Of a stretch of DNA of 11,845 bases, positions 1 through 6,214 are shown one piece after another. Under the pieces are notes generated by a model. The model made no database searches. It saw only the letters and a program-made list of their open reading frames with translations, and was not told where the DNA came from. The stretch covers positions 1 through 11,845 of the forward strand of contig JBMYYE010000074.1 of the NCBI GenBank assembly GCA_049609065.1, written 5' to 3'. Origin of the DNA: JBMYYE01 sp049609065 (GTDB lineage: Bacteria; Pseudomonadota; Alphaproteobacteria; Rhodobacterales; Rhodobacteraceae). Numbering within the stretch: the stretch's first letter is position 1; each line of letters begins with the position of its first letter. Position numbers and translations under genes: made by a program.

Positions 1-629
1 TGGGTTGGCCTATTGGTCTCACCAATTTGGCCGAAACGGGCGCCTTCACCGCAGTGGCCATCATGATGGGGTGGCTCGGCGCGATTGAGTTGGCCGCCCA
101 TGGTGTCGCCTTACAGATCGCAGCAACAACCTTCATGATCCAAGTTGGCATTTCCAACGCCACAACCATCCGCGCGGGGCGTGCTTATGGGAAACATGAT
201 CCTGAGGCGCTGAAATCCATTGGCTACGGGGCCCTTGGCCTTTCCATCTGTGTGGCAAGTTTCACCACGCTTCTCTTCTTTAGCCAAGGAGAGGTTCTTG
301 TTGGGGCCTTCCTTGATAAAACCGATCCTGATTTTGATATTATTTTGAAAACTGGCGTTATACTGCTTTATATGGCTGCGATTTTCCAACTCGCAGATGG
401 TATCCAAGTCATCGCCTTAGGCGCGTTGCGTGGCATCCAAGACACCACCATCCCCATGATCTATGCCGCCTTGTCTTACTGGGGGCTTGGGATGGTTGCG
501 AGCTATGTACTTGGCTTTGTCTTCAACTGGGGCGGAATTGGTGTTTGGTCGGGCCTCATCATTGGCCTTGCTGGTGCGGGCCTCTTGATGACGCTGCGCT
601 ATTTTCGCAGACTTCGCCTCCTCACCTGA
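1..629 (+). CDS. MATE family multidrug/Na+ efflux transporter, C-terminal part
   Basis: This is the 3' part of a multi-drug and toxin extrusion (MATE, NorM-like) pump, an inner-membrane antiporter that exports cationic compounds using a Na+ or H+ gradient. The reading frame is open from base 3, so the true start lies upstream of the window. The visible ~208 residues begin GWPIGLTNLAETGAF, which resembles the start of the second six-helix half of MATE proteins. AAHGVALQIAATTFM and the glycine-rich GISNATTIRAGRAYG follow, also typical of that half. About five further hydrophobic segments run to a basic end (RYFRRLRLLT). The next gene is convergent with its stop at 683, and the 53-base gap shows no convincing terminator. 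Family assignment is strong; the transported substrate cannot be read from sequence. Confidence 0.9.
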   Translation, partial: GWPIGLTNLAETGAFTAVAIMMGWLGAIELAAHGVALQIAATTFMIQVGISNATTIRAGRAYGKHDPEALKSIGYGALGLSICVASFTTLLFFSQGEVLVGAFLDKTDPDFDIILKTGVILLYMAAIFQLADGIQVIALGALRGIQDTTIPMIYAALSYWGLGMVASYVLGFVFNWGGIGVWSGLIIGLAGAGLLMTLRYFRRLRLLT

Positions 630-682
630 GGACATCCTTGGGCAAACACCCCGGTCATACATCACCCTATTGCGGGTTTAGA

Positions 683-1084
683 CTATTTTTTCTGTATGCG
701 CTCCGCTTGCTTGCGCACAAGAACAGAGCGCAAGTCATGCATTGTCAACAAAAGGCTATCTGTCACCGCCTCCAGCTGTTCATCGGAGGCCTTAGATTGT
801 GCCCATTGGGTTGTGATATTAAGGTGATCCACCGTGCGCAGCAAATCGTCGACCTCGCGCGTGGCTAAGACATCGCGGCGCTGCGCCATCCACGTGGTGA
901 TTTCCGTCATGTCATCCTCTGACAGCTCTCGGCCACCTTGCGGTTTGATATCACCATTTCTAATATTAATGACCGCAATTTGATCCATATTGATCCGCCG
1001 TTGGCGGTTTTCCGTATCAATACGAAACACAACTGCCCCGTTTTCGCGGGTCCGAAAATAATAGCGCGGAAGACTCACAGACAT
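683..1084 (-). CDS. conserved protein of unknown function, downstream of aspartate aminotransferase
   Basis: A 133-residue soluble protein with no signal peptide or membrane segment. It begins MSVSLPRYYFRTRENGA. The N-terminal ~55 residues look beta-rich (YYFRTRENGAVVFRIDTENRQRR, then IAVINIRNGDIKP). The rest is strongly helical and charged, ending in a basic tail RKQAERIQKK. ATG at 1084 is preceded by GTGAGA at suitable distance. It starts 16 bases after the aminotransferase stop on the same strand, so the two are very probably co-transcribed. From memory it resembles a hypothetical protein common in Roseobacter-group genomes in the same position, but I know no function and recognise no catalytic motif. 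That it is a real gene is likely from its coding character and tight spacing. Any link to amino-acid metabolism is inference from position only. Confidence 0.85.
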   Translation of the reverse strand: MSVSLPRYYFRTRENGAVVFRIDTENRQRRINMDQIAVINIRNGDIKPQGGRELSEDDMTEITTWMAQRRDVLATREVDDLLRTVDHLNITTQWAQSKASDEQLEAVTDSLLLTMHDLRSVLVRKQAERIQKK

Positions 1085-1100
1085 AAGATTCTCACTTTGT

Positions 1101-2303
1101 TTATCTTACACTAGCACAAAAGTCCTGAATACGTGTGCAGGCTTCTTTCAGCGCCTCATCTGACGTTGCGTAACTGACACGAAACGCAGGCGACAACCCA
1201 AACGCCGCCCCAAACACAACCGCAACACCTGTTTCCTCAAGGAGCGCTGTTGCAAAGGCTTCGTCCGTCTCAATCACCGTGCCTGCTTTTGATGTTTTGC
1301 CGATCAAACCGCGAATGAAGGGGTAAACATAAAACGCCCCATCTGGTGTGGGGCATTCGATCCCCTCCGCCGCATTAAGCATGTCCACCACCATATCACG
1401 GCGGCGCATGAAGGTTTTATTATTCTCAAGGATGAAATCCTGTGGCCCATTTAAGGCCTCAACGGCCGCCCACTGGCTAATGGAACACGGGTTGGATGTG
1501 GATTGCGATTGCACCTTACGCATAGCCGCGATGAGGTGTTCTGGCCCTGCCGCGTACCCAATCCGCCAGCCGGTCATTGCATAGGCTTTGGAAACACCAT
1601 TACAGGTGAGTGTGCGCTCATAGAGCCCTGATTCAACCTCAGCAGGCGTGCAAAATTTGAAATCGTCAAAAACAAGATGTTCATACATGTCATCGGTCAT
1701 CACCCAGACCTGTGGGTGGCGCATTAAAACATCTGTTAAGGCTTTTAATTCGTCCCATGTATATCCTGCCCCTGTCGGGTTGGACGGCGAGTTGAAAATC
1801 AGCCACTTGGTATTGGGCGTAATCGCCGCCTCAAGCTGCTCTGCGCTCATCTTAAAACCGCTTTCAATGCCGGCTTCGACCACAACGGGCGTGCCGCCCG
1901 CCAGCAACACCATATCTGGGTAGCTCACCCAATAAGGCGCAGGAATGATAACCTCATCCCCCTCATTCAATGTTGCCATAAGCGCATTATAAAGGATCTG
2001 TTTTCCGCCCGTACCAACGGACACCTGTTCGGGCGTATATGTAAGCGAATTGTCGCGTTTGAATTTGGCACAAATCGCTTCTTTTAGCTCAGGAATGCCA
2101 TCTGGTGCTGTGTAGCGTGTTTTGCCATCTGCAATGGCTTTCTGGCCGGCCTTTGCGATGTGTTCGGGCGTATCAAAATCCGGCTCCCCTGCGCCAAGCC
2201 CGATCACGTCGCGACCCGCGGCCTTCAATTCCCGTGCCTTGGTGCTCACAGCAATGGTGGGGGATGGTTTCACACGTGACAAAGTATCTGACAAAAACGG
2301 CAT
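1101..2303 (-). CDS. aatA: aspartate aminotransferase (PLP fold type I, class I-beta)
   Basis: Transfers the amino group between aspartate and 2-oxoglutarate with pyridoxal phosphate, in the cytoplasm; some members of this subgroup also use prephenate. The protein is 400 residues from the chosen start, the usual length. Visible motifs include GLGAGEPDFDTP (substrate loop, ~35-46), GTGGKQILYNAL (~97-108), NSPSNPTG (~171-178, with the conserved Asn), D204 and Y207 in TDDMYEHL, and the Schiff-base lysine K239 in SKAYAMTGWRIGY. A carboxylate-binding arginine sits in FRVSYATS near the end. An in-frame ATG six codons upstream (2321, MKEPLN...) has a good GGAG at five bases and is a genuine alternative. 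I prefer 2303 because family members begin close to MPFLSDTL. The frame stays open to 2492, but that part runs into the divergent regulator gene. It leads a two-gene unit with the 133-residue protein. Confidence 0.93.
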   Translation of the reverse strand: MPFLSDTLSRVKPSPTIAVSTKARELKAAGRDVIGLGAGEPDFDTPEHIAKAGQKAIADGKTRYTAPDGIPELKEAICAKFKRDNSLTYTPEQVSVGTGGKQILYNALMATLNEGDEVIIPAPYWVSYPDMVLLAGGTPVVVEAGIESGFKMSAEQLEAAITPNTKWLIFNSPSNPTGAGYTWDELKALTDVLMRHPQVWVMTDDMYEHLVFDDFKFCTPAEVESGLYERTLTCNGVSKAYAMTGWRIGYAAGPEHLIAAMRKVQSQSTSNPCSISQWAAVEALNGPQDFILENNKTFMRRRDMVVDMLNAAEGIECPTPDGAFYVYPFIRGLIGKTSKAGTVIETDEAFATALLEETGVAVVFGAAFGLSPAFRVSYATSDEALKEACTRIQDFCASVR

Positions 2304-2340
2304 ATTTAAGGGTTCCTTCATTTGCACTCCTGCTTTCAAT

Positions 2341-2369
2341 GTCATAGGCTTTGCGCAACGCTGGTTCAA
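2341..2369 (-). promoter_or_regulatory. putative sigma-70-type promoter for the aminotransferase operon
   Basis: Reading the minus strand, TTGAAC (2369-2364) and TATGAC (2346-2341) are separated by exactly 17 bases, each matching the consensus at four of six positions. Transcription would begin near 2334, leaving a leader of about 13 or 31 bases depending on which start codon is used. It lies in the 94-base gap between two divergent genes. Prediction from sequence only. Confidence 0.45.
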
Positions 2370-2397
2370 TAAAAATGCACATATGAAAGAGGCACCG

Positions 2398-2802
2398 ATG
2401 TCCACAGACGCACAAGATGACACTTGGTATGACGAAGATATCGCAACCTTTGGCGACAGATTGGCCGGCGCACGCGATGCGTTGGGGCTCACTCAAGAGG
2501 GGCTATCGCGCAAAATTGGCGTGAAACTCAAAACTTTGCGCGCATGGGAAGAAGACACCCAAGAACCACGAGCGAATAAATTGCAAATGCTCTCTGGGGT
2601 GCTGAATGTTTCGCTTATCTGGCTCCTGAGCGGCGAAGGGGATGGCATTGAAAGCCCCGAATCGATAACCCCACTTTCAAAAGATGCGAGCATCCTGTTC
2701 ACCGAACTGCGTGATTTGCGCGAGGAGATGCTTGCCAACGCAGAGCGCCTCAGCCAAATAGAACAAAAATTCCGTGACCTTATTAAGGACCAAGCCCTGT
2801 GA
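2398..2802 (+). CDS. XRE-family helix-turn-helix regulator with C-terminal coiled coil
   Basis: A 134-residue cytoplasmic DNA-binding protein. Residues ~18-78 form a Cro/CI-type HTH: FGDRLAGARDALGLTQEGLS, then KIGVKLKTLRAWEEDTQEPR, then LQMLSGVLNVSLIWLLSGEG, with the expected TQ, W-E and P-R positions. Residues ~100-130 are a heptad-like helix (LFTELRDLREEMLANAERLSQ), probably a dimerisation coiled coil. The start MSTDAQ (ATG 2398) has GAGG five bases upstream. ATG at 2383 (MKEAP...) is a weaker alternative, and the open frame further upstream is antisense to aatA. Its TGA overlaps the GTG of sdhE by four bases, so the pair is likely translationally coupled. The regulated genes are unknown. 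The 94-base divergent space toward aatA makes aatA and its own promoter obvious candidate targets, but this is inference. Confidence 0.88.
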   Translation: MSTDAQDDTWYDEDIATFGDRLAGARDALGLTQEGLSRKIGVKLKTLRAWEEDTQEPRANKLQMLSGVLNVSLIWLLSGEGDGIESPESITPLSKDASILFTELRDLREEMLANAERLSQIEQKFRDLIKDQAL

Positions 2803-3065
2803 CCGAAACCAGAGAAAACCGCATCAAACGTATGAAAATGCGTGCATGGCGCCGTGGTGTAAAGGAAATGGATATTGTTTTGGGCCCTTTTGCAGATGCC
2901 CATCTTGATACGATGTCAGACGCGGATCTTGACCTCTATGACACGTTGTTAAATGAATATGACCAAGACCTAATGGTTTGGTTTACTTCACAAAAACCAG
3001 CACCAGAAGAATATACAACTCTTCTTAAAACCATCTCAGATTTTTCTGAAAACCGCGATTTATAA
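2799..3065 (+). CDS. sdhE: FAD assembly factor SdhE (succinate dehydrogenase assembly factor 2)
   Basis: Helps attach FAD covalently to the flavoprotein subunits SdhA and FrdA in the cytoplasm. The 88-residue length matches the family. The hallmark RGxxE motif is present as R19-G20-V21-K22-E23 in MRAWRRGVKEMD, followed by the usual acidic helices (DADLDLYDTLLNEYDQDLMVWF). The start is GTG at 2799, inside the XRE stop (GTGA overlap), with AAGGA nine bases upstream; this overlap makes coupled translation likely. No sdh genes are in the window, so the link to succinate dehydrogenase comes from the family, not from context. Downstream DNA is AT-rich, with no strong terminator before the next promoter. 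Confidence 0.92.
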   Translation: MTETRENRIKRMKMRAWRRGVKEMDIVLGPFADAHLDTMSDADLDLYDTLLNEYDQDLMVWFTSQKPAPEEYTTLLKTISDFSENRDL

Positions 3066-3074
3066 TTCTCTTTA

Positions 3075-3122
3075 GAAAAATTTTTCAACTTTTTTGACAG
3101 CATTTAAGAGAATGTTTGTTAT
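3075..3122 (+). promoter_or_regulatory. putative promoter of the MarR-type gene, with an upstream AT palindrome
   Basis: A perfect -35 box TTGACA (3094-3099) is followed after 17 bases by TGTTAT (3117-3122), four of six matches to the -10 consensus. Transcription would begin near 3129. Just upstream is the perfect 12-base palindrome GAAAAATTTTTC (3075-3086), which may act as a curved UP-like element or a binding site. The box quality is good; the palindrome's role is inference. Confidence 0.55.
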
Positions 3123-3125
3123 TTC

Positions 3126-3157
3126 CTCCGATGGTCAATTTATTGAAAGCGTCGGAG
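3126..3157 (+). promoter_or_regulatory. nested dyad over the MarR gene leader, candidate operator
   Basis: Two inverted repeats share nearly the same centre. The outer one is CTCCGA (3126-3131) with TCGGAG (3152-3157). The inner one is TCAAT (3135-3139) with ATTGA (3142-3146), i.e. TCAATTTATTGA. The outer right arm contains the GGAG ribosome binding site of the gene starting at 3165. Position at the predicted transcription start fits MarR autoregulation, a common arrangement in that family. The repeats are visible; the function is inference. Confidence 0.5.
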
Positions 3158-3164
3158 AAAATAT

Positions 3165-3662
3165 ATGACAATGCACACACAGCTTCCTGCTCTTGAGCAA
3201 CAGGGCTTTATGACCAACTATTTGGATGTTCTTGCCCTCGTTGAACGGTTGCACCGTCTGCTTCTTGATGTGATTAAAGACGAATTTGAACGTGTTGGGG
3301 TCCTCGAAATCAACCCCGTGCAGGCGCTTCTTCTCTTCAATGTTGGCGGCAACGAAGTAACCGCAGGTGAACTCAAAACACGCGGCTATTATCAAGGCTC
3401 AAACGTGTCATATAACCTCAAGAAGCTCGTTGAAATGGGCTATATGCACCATCAACGCTGCGAAATTGACCGCCGTTCTGTTCGTGTCCGGCTCACGGAA
3501 AAAGGCCGCCATATCCACAAAACCATTTCCGACCTATTTTTACGCCACGCAGAAGGATTGCAATCCAATGGCGTGCTTGGCCTGAATGGTATTGATGACA
3601 TCTCCGCACATCTCAAACGCGTAGAGCGCTATTGGAGCGACCAAATTCGATATATTTACTAA
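3165..3662 (+). CDS. MarR-type winged-helix transcriptional regulator (LdtR-like)
   Basis: A 165-residue DNA-binding protein. Residues ~20-60 are the dimerisation and first helices. The winged helix follows: EVTAGELKTRGYY (~64-76), a recognition helix QGSNVSYNLKKLVEMGYM (~77-94), and a wing with the family-typical DRR plus beta strand (IDRRSVRVRLTEKG, ~101-114). A C-terminal helix ends KRVERYWSDQIRYIY. ATG 3165 has GGAG seven bases upstream. ATG at 3210 (MTNYLD) is possible but has a poorer site. The general shape recalls the LdtR group of alphaproteobacterial MarR proteins, which control L,D-transpeptidase genes, but I cannot confirm that subgroup. It is a single-gene unit with its own promoter, an operator-like dyad and a strong terminator. 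The effector is unknown. Confidence 0.85.
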   Translation: MTMHTQLPALEQQGFMTNYLDVLALVERLHRLLLDVIKDEFERVGVLEINPVQALLLFNVGGNEVTAGELKTRGYYQGSNVSYNLKKLVEMGYMHHQRCEIDRRSVRVRLTEKGRHIHKTISDLFLRHAEGLQSNGVLGLNGIDDISAHLKRVERYWSDQIRYIY

Positions 3663-3699
3663 CATTTTAGCATTAGGTGACCTGTTTATCGGGCAACTT

Positions 3700-3727
3700 G
3701 GGCCTTCAGAAGTGAAGGCCCTTTTTT
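3700..3727 (+). terminator. Rho-independent terminator of the MarR-type gene
   Basis: A perfect nine-base stem GGGCCTTCA (3700-3708) pairs with TGAAGGCCC (3713-3721) around a GAAG loop and is followed at once by six T. It sits 37 bases after the MarR stop and just before the convergent glyoxalase stop. The minus strand has no T-run after the stem, so it mainly serves the plus strand. Confidence 0.9.
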
Positions 3728-3732
3728 ATAGA

Positions 3733-4155
3733 CTACCACGTGCCGACACTCTCCATGCTGAGCCATGGCTCTTGTGGAGGAAGAGAATCGCCAGCTTGTA
3801 AAAACTCAATCGAGATATTGTCAGGCGAGCGCACAAAGGCCATCCGCCCATCCCGTGGGGGACGATTTATTGTCACTCCAGCGGCCTGAAGCCGGGCACA
3901 AAGTTCATAAATATTTTCGACCTCATACGCCAAATGCCCAAAATGGCGGCTATCTGAGGGCAATTCTTCATCCCCATCCCAATTATATGTCAGCTCAACA
4001 GGGCAGGCTTCATCGCCTTCAGCAGCCATAAAAACTAGGGAAAACCGTCCTTCTTCACTGTCCATGCGGCGGGTTTCTTTCAGCCCAAGCAATTCATAAA
4101 AACGCATGGATTTCTCAAGGTCCTTTACGCGAACCATGGTGTGCAAATATTTCAC
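3733..4155 (-). CDS. gloA: glyoxalase I / lactoylglutathione lyase (VOC family)
   Basis: Converts the methylglyoxal-glutathione hemithioacetal into S-lactoylglutathione, the first step of the cytoplasmic glyoxalase pathway. From the chosen start the protein is 140 residues, near the family length. All four metal ligands can be placed: H5 (KYLHTMVRVKDLEKSM), E54 (CPVELTYNWD), H74 (FGHLAYEV) and E117 (ISIEFLQ). Spacing closely matches the Ni-type E. coli enzyme. I chose GTG at 4155 because it places H5 as in the family and has GGGGG five bases upstream. The frame is open to 4206, but the extra residues do not look like part of the fold. The gene is convergent with the MarR gene and divergent from thyX. 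A related VOC dioxygenase is the main alternative, less likely given the ligand set. Confidence 0.87.
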   Translation of the reverse strand: MKYLHTMVRVKDLEKSMRFYELLGLKETRRMDSEEGRFSLVFMAAEGDEACPVELTYNWDGDEELPSDSRHFGHLAYEVENIYELCARLQAAGVTINRPPRDGRMAFVRSPDNISIEFLQAGDSLPPQEPWLSMESVGTW

Positions 4156-4186
4156 GATATCCCCCTCTTTCAGTCTATATAGGTCA

Positions 4187-4214
4187 TTGAGTTTAACGTC
4201 GCACAATATATAGT
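4187..4214 (+). promoter_or_regulatory. putative thyX promoter
   Basis: TTGAGT (4187-4192) and TATAGT (4209-4214) are separated by 16 bases, four and five of six matches to the -35 and -10 consensus. The start of transcription would be near 4221, about 40 bases before the thyX ATG. The same 105-base divergent gap must also hold the gloA promoter. On the minus strand an AT-rich CTATATAG stretch around 4175 is a weak candidate. Confidence 0.45.
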
Positions 4215-4260
4215 AAGCGCCGAGTCATTTTTTCACCAGATTGCCTAAGAAGGAAATTCC

Positions 4261-5169
4261 ATGCCCCTAACGCCTGAACAGCGCGCCGAGATAGAAGAGC
4301 AACGGTCCAATCCCCAGCACACCCTTCGCGCCGTCTCCCCTGGCATGGAAAACCACCTCTATAAGGCCCATGACGTTTTGGACCACGGTCTGGTGCGTGT
4401 TATTGACTATATGGGCGACGATGCCGCTATCTGTCAGGCCGCGCGGGTTTCTTACGGCAAAGGCACCAAATCCGTACAAAATGACGAAGGTCTCATCCGC
4501 TACCTGATGCGCCATTGGCACTCCACTCCATTTGAGATGTGTGAAATTAAGCTCCACGTTAAATTGCCGGTTTTCGTTGCCCGTCAATGGATCCGTCACC
4601 GCACCGCCAATGTAAACGAATATTCCGCACGGTATTCCATTTTGGACCGCGAATTTTATATCCCTTCGCCTGACCATATCAACGCGCAATCCGTGGTGAA
4701 CAACCAAGGGCGTGGTGACATTTTGCAAGGCGAAGAAGCCGCGCGGGTTTTGGAAATTCTAAAATCTGACAGCACCCGCGCCTATGATAATTATGAAGCC
4801 ATGATCAGCCAAGACGGACAAGACGGCCTCGCACGGGAATTGGCGCGCATGAATTTGCCTGCCAATATTTACACGCAATGGTACTGGAAAGTAGATCTTC
4901 ATAACCTCTTCCATTTCTTGCGCCTGCGCGCAGATCCACACGCACAATACGAAATCCGCGTTTATGCTGACGCCATTTGTAACATCGTAAAAGATTGGGT
5001 GCCTGCCGCCTATTCCGCATTCGAGGACTACCGCCTCGGTGGTGCCAATCTTTCTGGCAAAGCCATGGACTGCGTCCGTAAAATGGTAGCTGGCGAAGAG
5101 GTCACACAAGAAACATCCGGCATGTCCAAAGGCGAATGGCGCGAATTCCAAACGCTTCTTAATCGCTAA
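4261..5169 (+). CDS. thyX: FAD-dependent thymidylate synthase ThyX
   Basis: Makes dTMP from dUMP using methylene-tetrahydrofolate and reduced FAD; the cytoplasmic enzyme is a homotetramer. The signature RHR(x7)S is present as R112-H113-R114 to S122 in RHRTANVNEYSARYS. RHWHSTPFE (~84-92) and a C-terminal substrate/FAD segment LRADPHAQYEIR (~222-234) also fit the family. At 302 residues it is on the long side but has the ~40-residue N-terminal extension seen in alphaproteobacterial members. ATG 4261 follows GAAGGA six bases upstream. No ThyA is in the window, so whether this is the only thymidylate synthase is unknown. It appears to be transcribed alone; the DNA after it holds only weak hairpins before fcl. 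Confidence 0.95.
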   Translation: MPLTPEQRAEIEEQRSNPQHTLRAVSPGMENHLYKAHDVLDHGLVRVIDYMGDDAAICQAARVSYGKGTKSVQNDEGLIRYLMRHWHSTPFEMCEIKLHVKLPVFVARQWIRHRTANVNEYSARYSILDREFYIPSPDHINAQSVVNNQGRGDILQGEEAARVLEILKSDSTRAYDNYEAMISQDGQDGLARELARMNLPANIYTQWYWKVDLHNLFHFLRLRADPHAQYEIRVYADAICNIVKDWVPAAYSAFEDYRLGGANLSGKAMDCVRKMVAGEEVTQETSGMSKGEWREFQTLLNR

Positions 5170-5174
5170 AACTT

Positions 5175-5194
5175 TCTTAAATTAAGAGGTTTTT
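5175..5194 (+). terminator. weak AT-rich hairpin after thyX
   Basis: Six bases after the thyX stop, TCTTAA (5175-5180) and TTAAGA (5182-5187) flank a single base; the usable RNA stem is therefore short. It is followed by GG and a five-T run (5190-5194). It may be a poor intrinsic terminator, or none, in which case thyX transcription could run into fcl. Confidence 0.25.
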
Positions 5195-5205
5195 AACGCT
5201 TTCCT

Positions 5206-5234
5206 CGGCACTCTTTGAAAAACAAGGAGTGCCG
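5206..5234 (+). promoter_or_regulatory. 8-bp hairpin enclosing the fcl ribosome binding site
   Basis: Perfect inverted repeat: CGGCACTC (5206-5213) and GAGTGCCG (5227-5234) around a 13-base A-rich loop. The Shine-Dalgarno AAGGAG (5224-5229) lies across the loop and right arm, so its GAG is paired when the hairpin forms, and the TTG start follows one base after the stem. There is no T-run behind it, which argues against a plain terminator. A translational on/off role is inference. Confidence 0.55.
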
Positions 5235-5235
5235 T

Positions 5236-6204
5236 TTGACCTATACCCCACCCAAAATATTCATCGCAGGCCACCGCGGCATGGTTGGGTCTGCGTTGAT
5301 GCGCGCACTACGTCCAACAGGCGCGGACATCATTGCGGTGCCGCGTCACGGCCTTAATCTTATCAACACGCATGATGTCTTTCACTTCCTCGACAAACAT
5401 CAACCCGATCAAATTTACATCGCAGCAGCCAAAGTGGGCGGCATCATAGCCAACAGCCAACAGCCTGCGGATTTCCTGTATCAAAACTTGATGATCGCAA
5501 GCAACCTCATCCACGCGGCGGCCAAGCTCGGCATACCGCGCCTCCTATTCTTGGGGTCAAGCTGCATCTACCCGAAAGAGGCCCAAACACCCATCACCGA
5601 AGACGCGCTTATGGCGGGCCCGCTTGAACCCACGAATGAGGCATACGCGATCGCAAAAATTGCGGGGATAAAGCTCTGCGCAGGGTATAACGCACAATAT
5701 GGCACAGATTTTAGGGCCGTCATGCCATGCAATCTCTATGGTCCAAATGATTTCTATCATCCAGACCACAGCCATGTGATCCCCGCCCTTTTGCAAAAAT
5801 TTCATAGCGCAACGGTAACCGGCGCCCCGAGCGTCCAAGTCTGGGGAACGGGGCTACCACGACGGGAATTTCTCCATGTTGAGGATGCAGCGCGCGGCAT
5901 GATCACCGTCATGAACAGCCCTAAATCACAATTTGAAACCACAACCACCCCAGCACGCCCATTCCTTAACCTCGGAAGAGGACGGGACATTTCGATCCGC
6001 GACCTCGCGCTCCTCATTGCAAAAACCGTTGGGTTTAAGGGGAGTATCGATTTCGATCCGCAAAAACCCGACGGAACTTTACGTAAATGCATGTCATCAC
6101 GTGGCATTCACATGCTGGGCTGGGCCCCCCAAATTTCGTTGGCAGAGGGACTTCGATCCACATATCACGACTTTTTGCACCAACACACCGAAACCTTGCA
6201 CTGA
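5236..6204 (+). CDS. fcl: GDP-L-fucose synthase (GDP-4-keto-6-deoxymannose 3,5-epimerase/4-reductase)
   Basis: Turns GDP-4-keto-6-deoxy-D-mannose, the product of the next gene, into GDP-L-fucose using NADPH. It is a 322-residue cytoplasmic short-chain dehydrogenase of the extended type. Visible motifs are the nucleotide-binding IFIAGHRGMVGSAL (~8-21), GSSCIYPKEA (S108) and the catalytic pair Y137/K141 in EAYAIAK. The family blocks NLYGPNDFY and WGTGLPRREFLHVED also fit. I chose the TTG at 5236: AAGGAG lies six bases upstream and the glycine loop then starts at the usual distance. A TTG at 5215 in the same frame has no ribosome site. It ends 10 bases before gmd, so both form one unit, with fcl first, the reverse of the common gmd-fcl order in enterobacteria. 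An 8-bp hairpin covers its ribosome site. Confidence 0.94.
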   Translation: MTYTPPKIFIAGHRGMVGSALMRALRPTGADIIAVPRHGLNLINTHDVFHFLDKHQPDQIYIAAAKVGGIIANSQQPADFLYQNLMIASNLIHAAAKLGIPRLLFLGSSCIYPKEAQTPITEDALMAGPLEPTNEAYAIAKIAGIKLCAGYNAQYGTDFRAVMPCNLYGPNDFYHPDHSHVIPALLQKFHSATVTGAPSVQVWGTGLPRREFLHVEDAARGMITVMNSPKSQFETTTTPARPFLNLGRGRDISIRDLALLIAKTVGFKGSIDFDPQKPDGTLRKCMSSRGIHMLGWAPQISLAEGLRSTYHDFLHQHTETLH

Positions 6205-6214
6205 AAGAAACGTC

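Noticed and set aside
2122..2397. N-terminal extension of the XRE regulator to 226 residues
   Set aside because: The extra part is the complement of aatA coding sequence and lacks a ribosome site; the HTH protein is complete from 2398.
2304..2492. N-terminal extension of the aminotransferase to 463 residues
   Set aside because: It runs antisense across the regulator's gene start and the added residues match no family member; 2303, or at most 2321, fits the enzyme.
3165..3662. Naming the MarR-type gene ldtR
   Set aside because: General shape is similar, but I cannot separate LdtR from other alphaproteobacterial MarR proteins by eye and no L,D-transpeptidase gene is nearby.
4759..5151. Long antisense open frame inside thyX
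   Set aside because: No ribosome site or recognisable domain, and it lies wholly opposite a well-supported gene. Similar long frames opposite aatA, gmd and metY were set aside for the same reason.
5206..5234. Hairpin read as the thyX terminator
   Set aside because: There is no T-run after the stem and the right arm overlaps the fcl ribosome site, so a simple terminator is the less likely reading, though not excluded.
5933..6214. Upstream extension of the gmd reading frame to an early ATG
   Set aside because: It overlaps fcl out of frame, the translated part has no resemblance to the family, and the GDP-mannose dehydratase fold starts exactly at the ATG at 6215.
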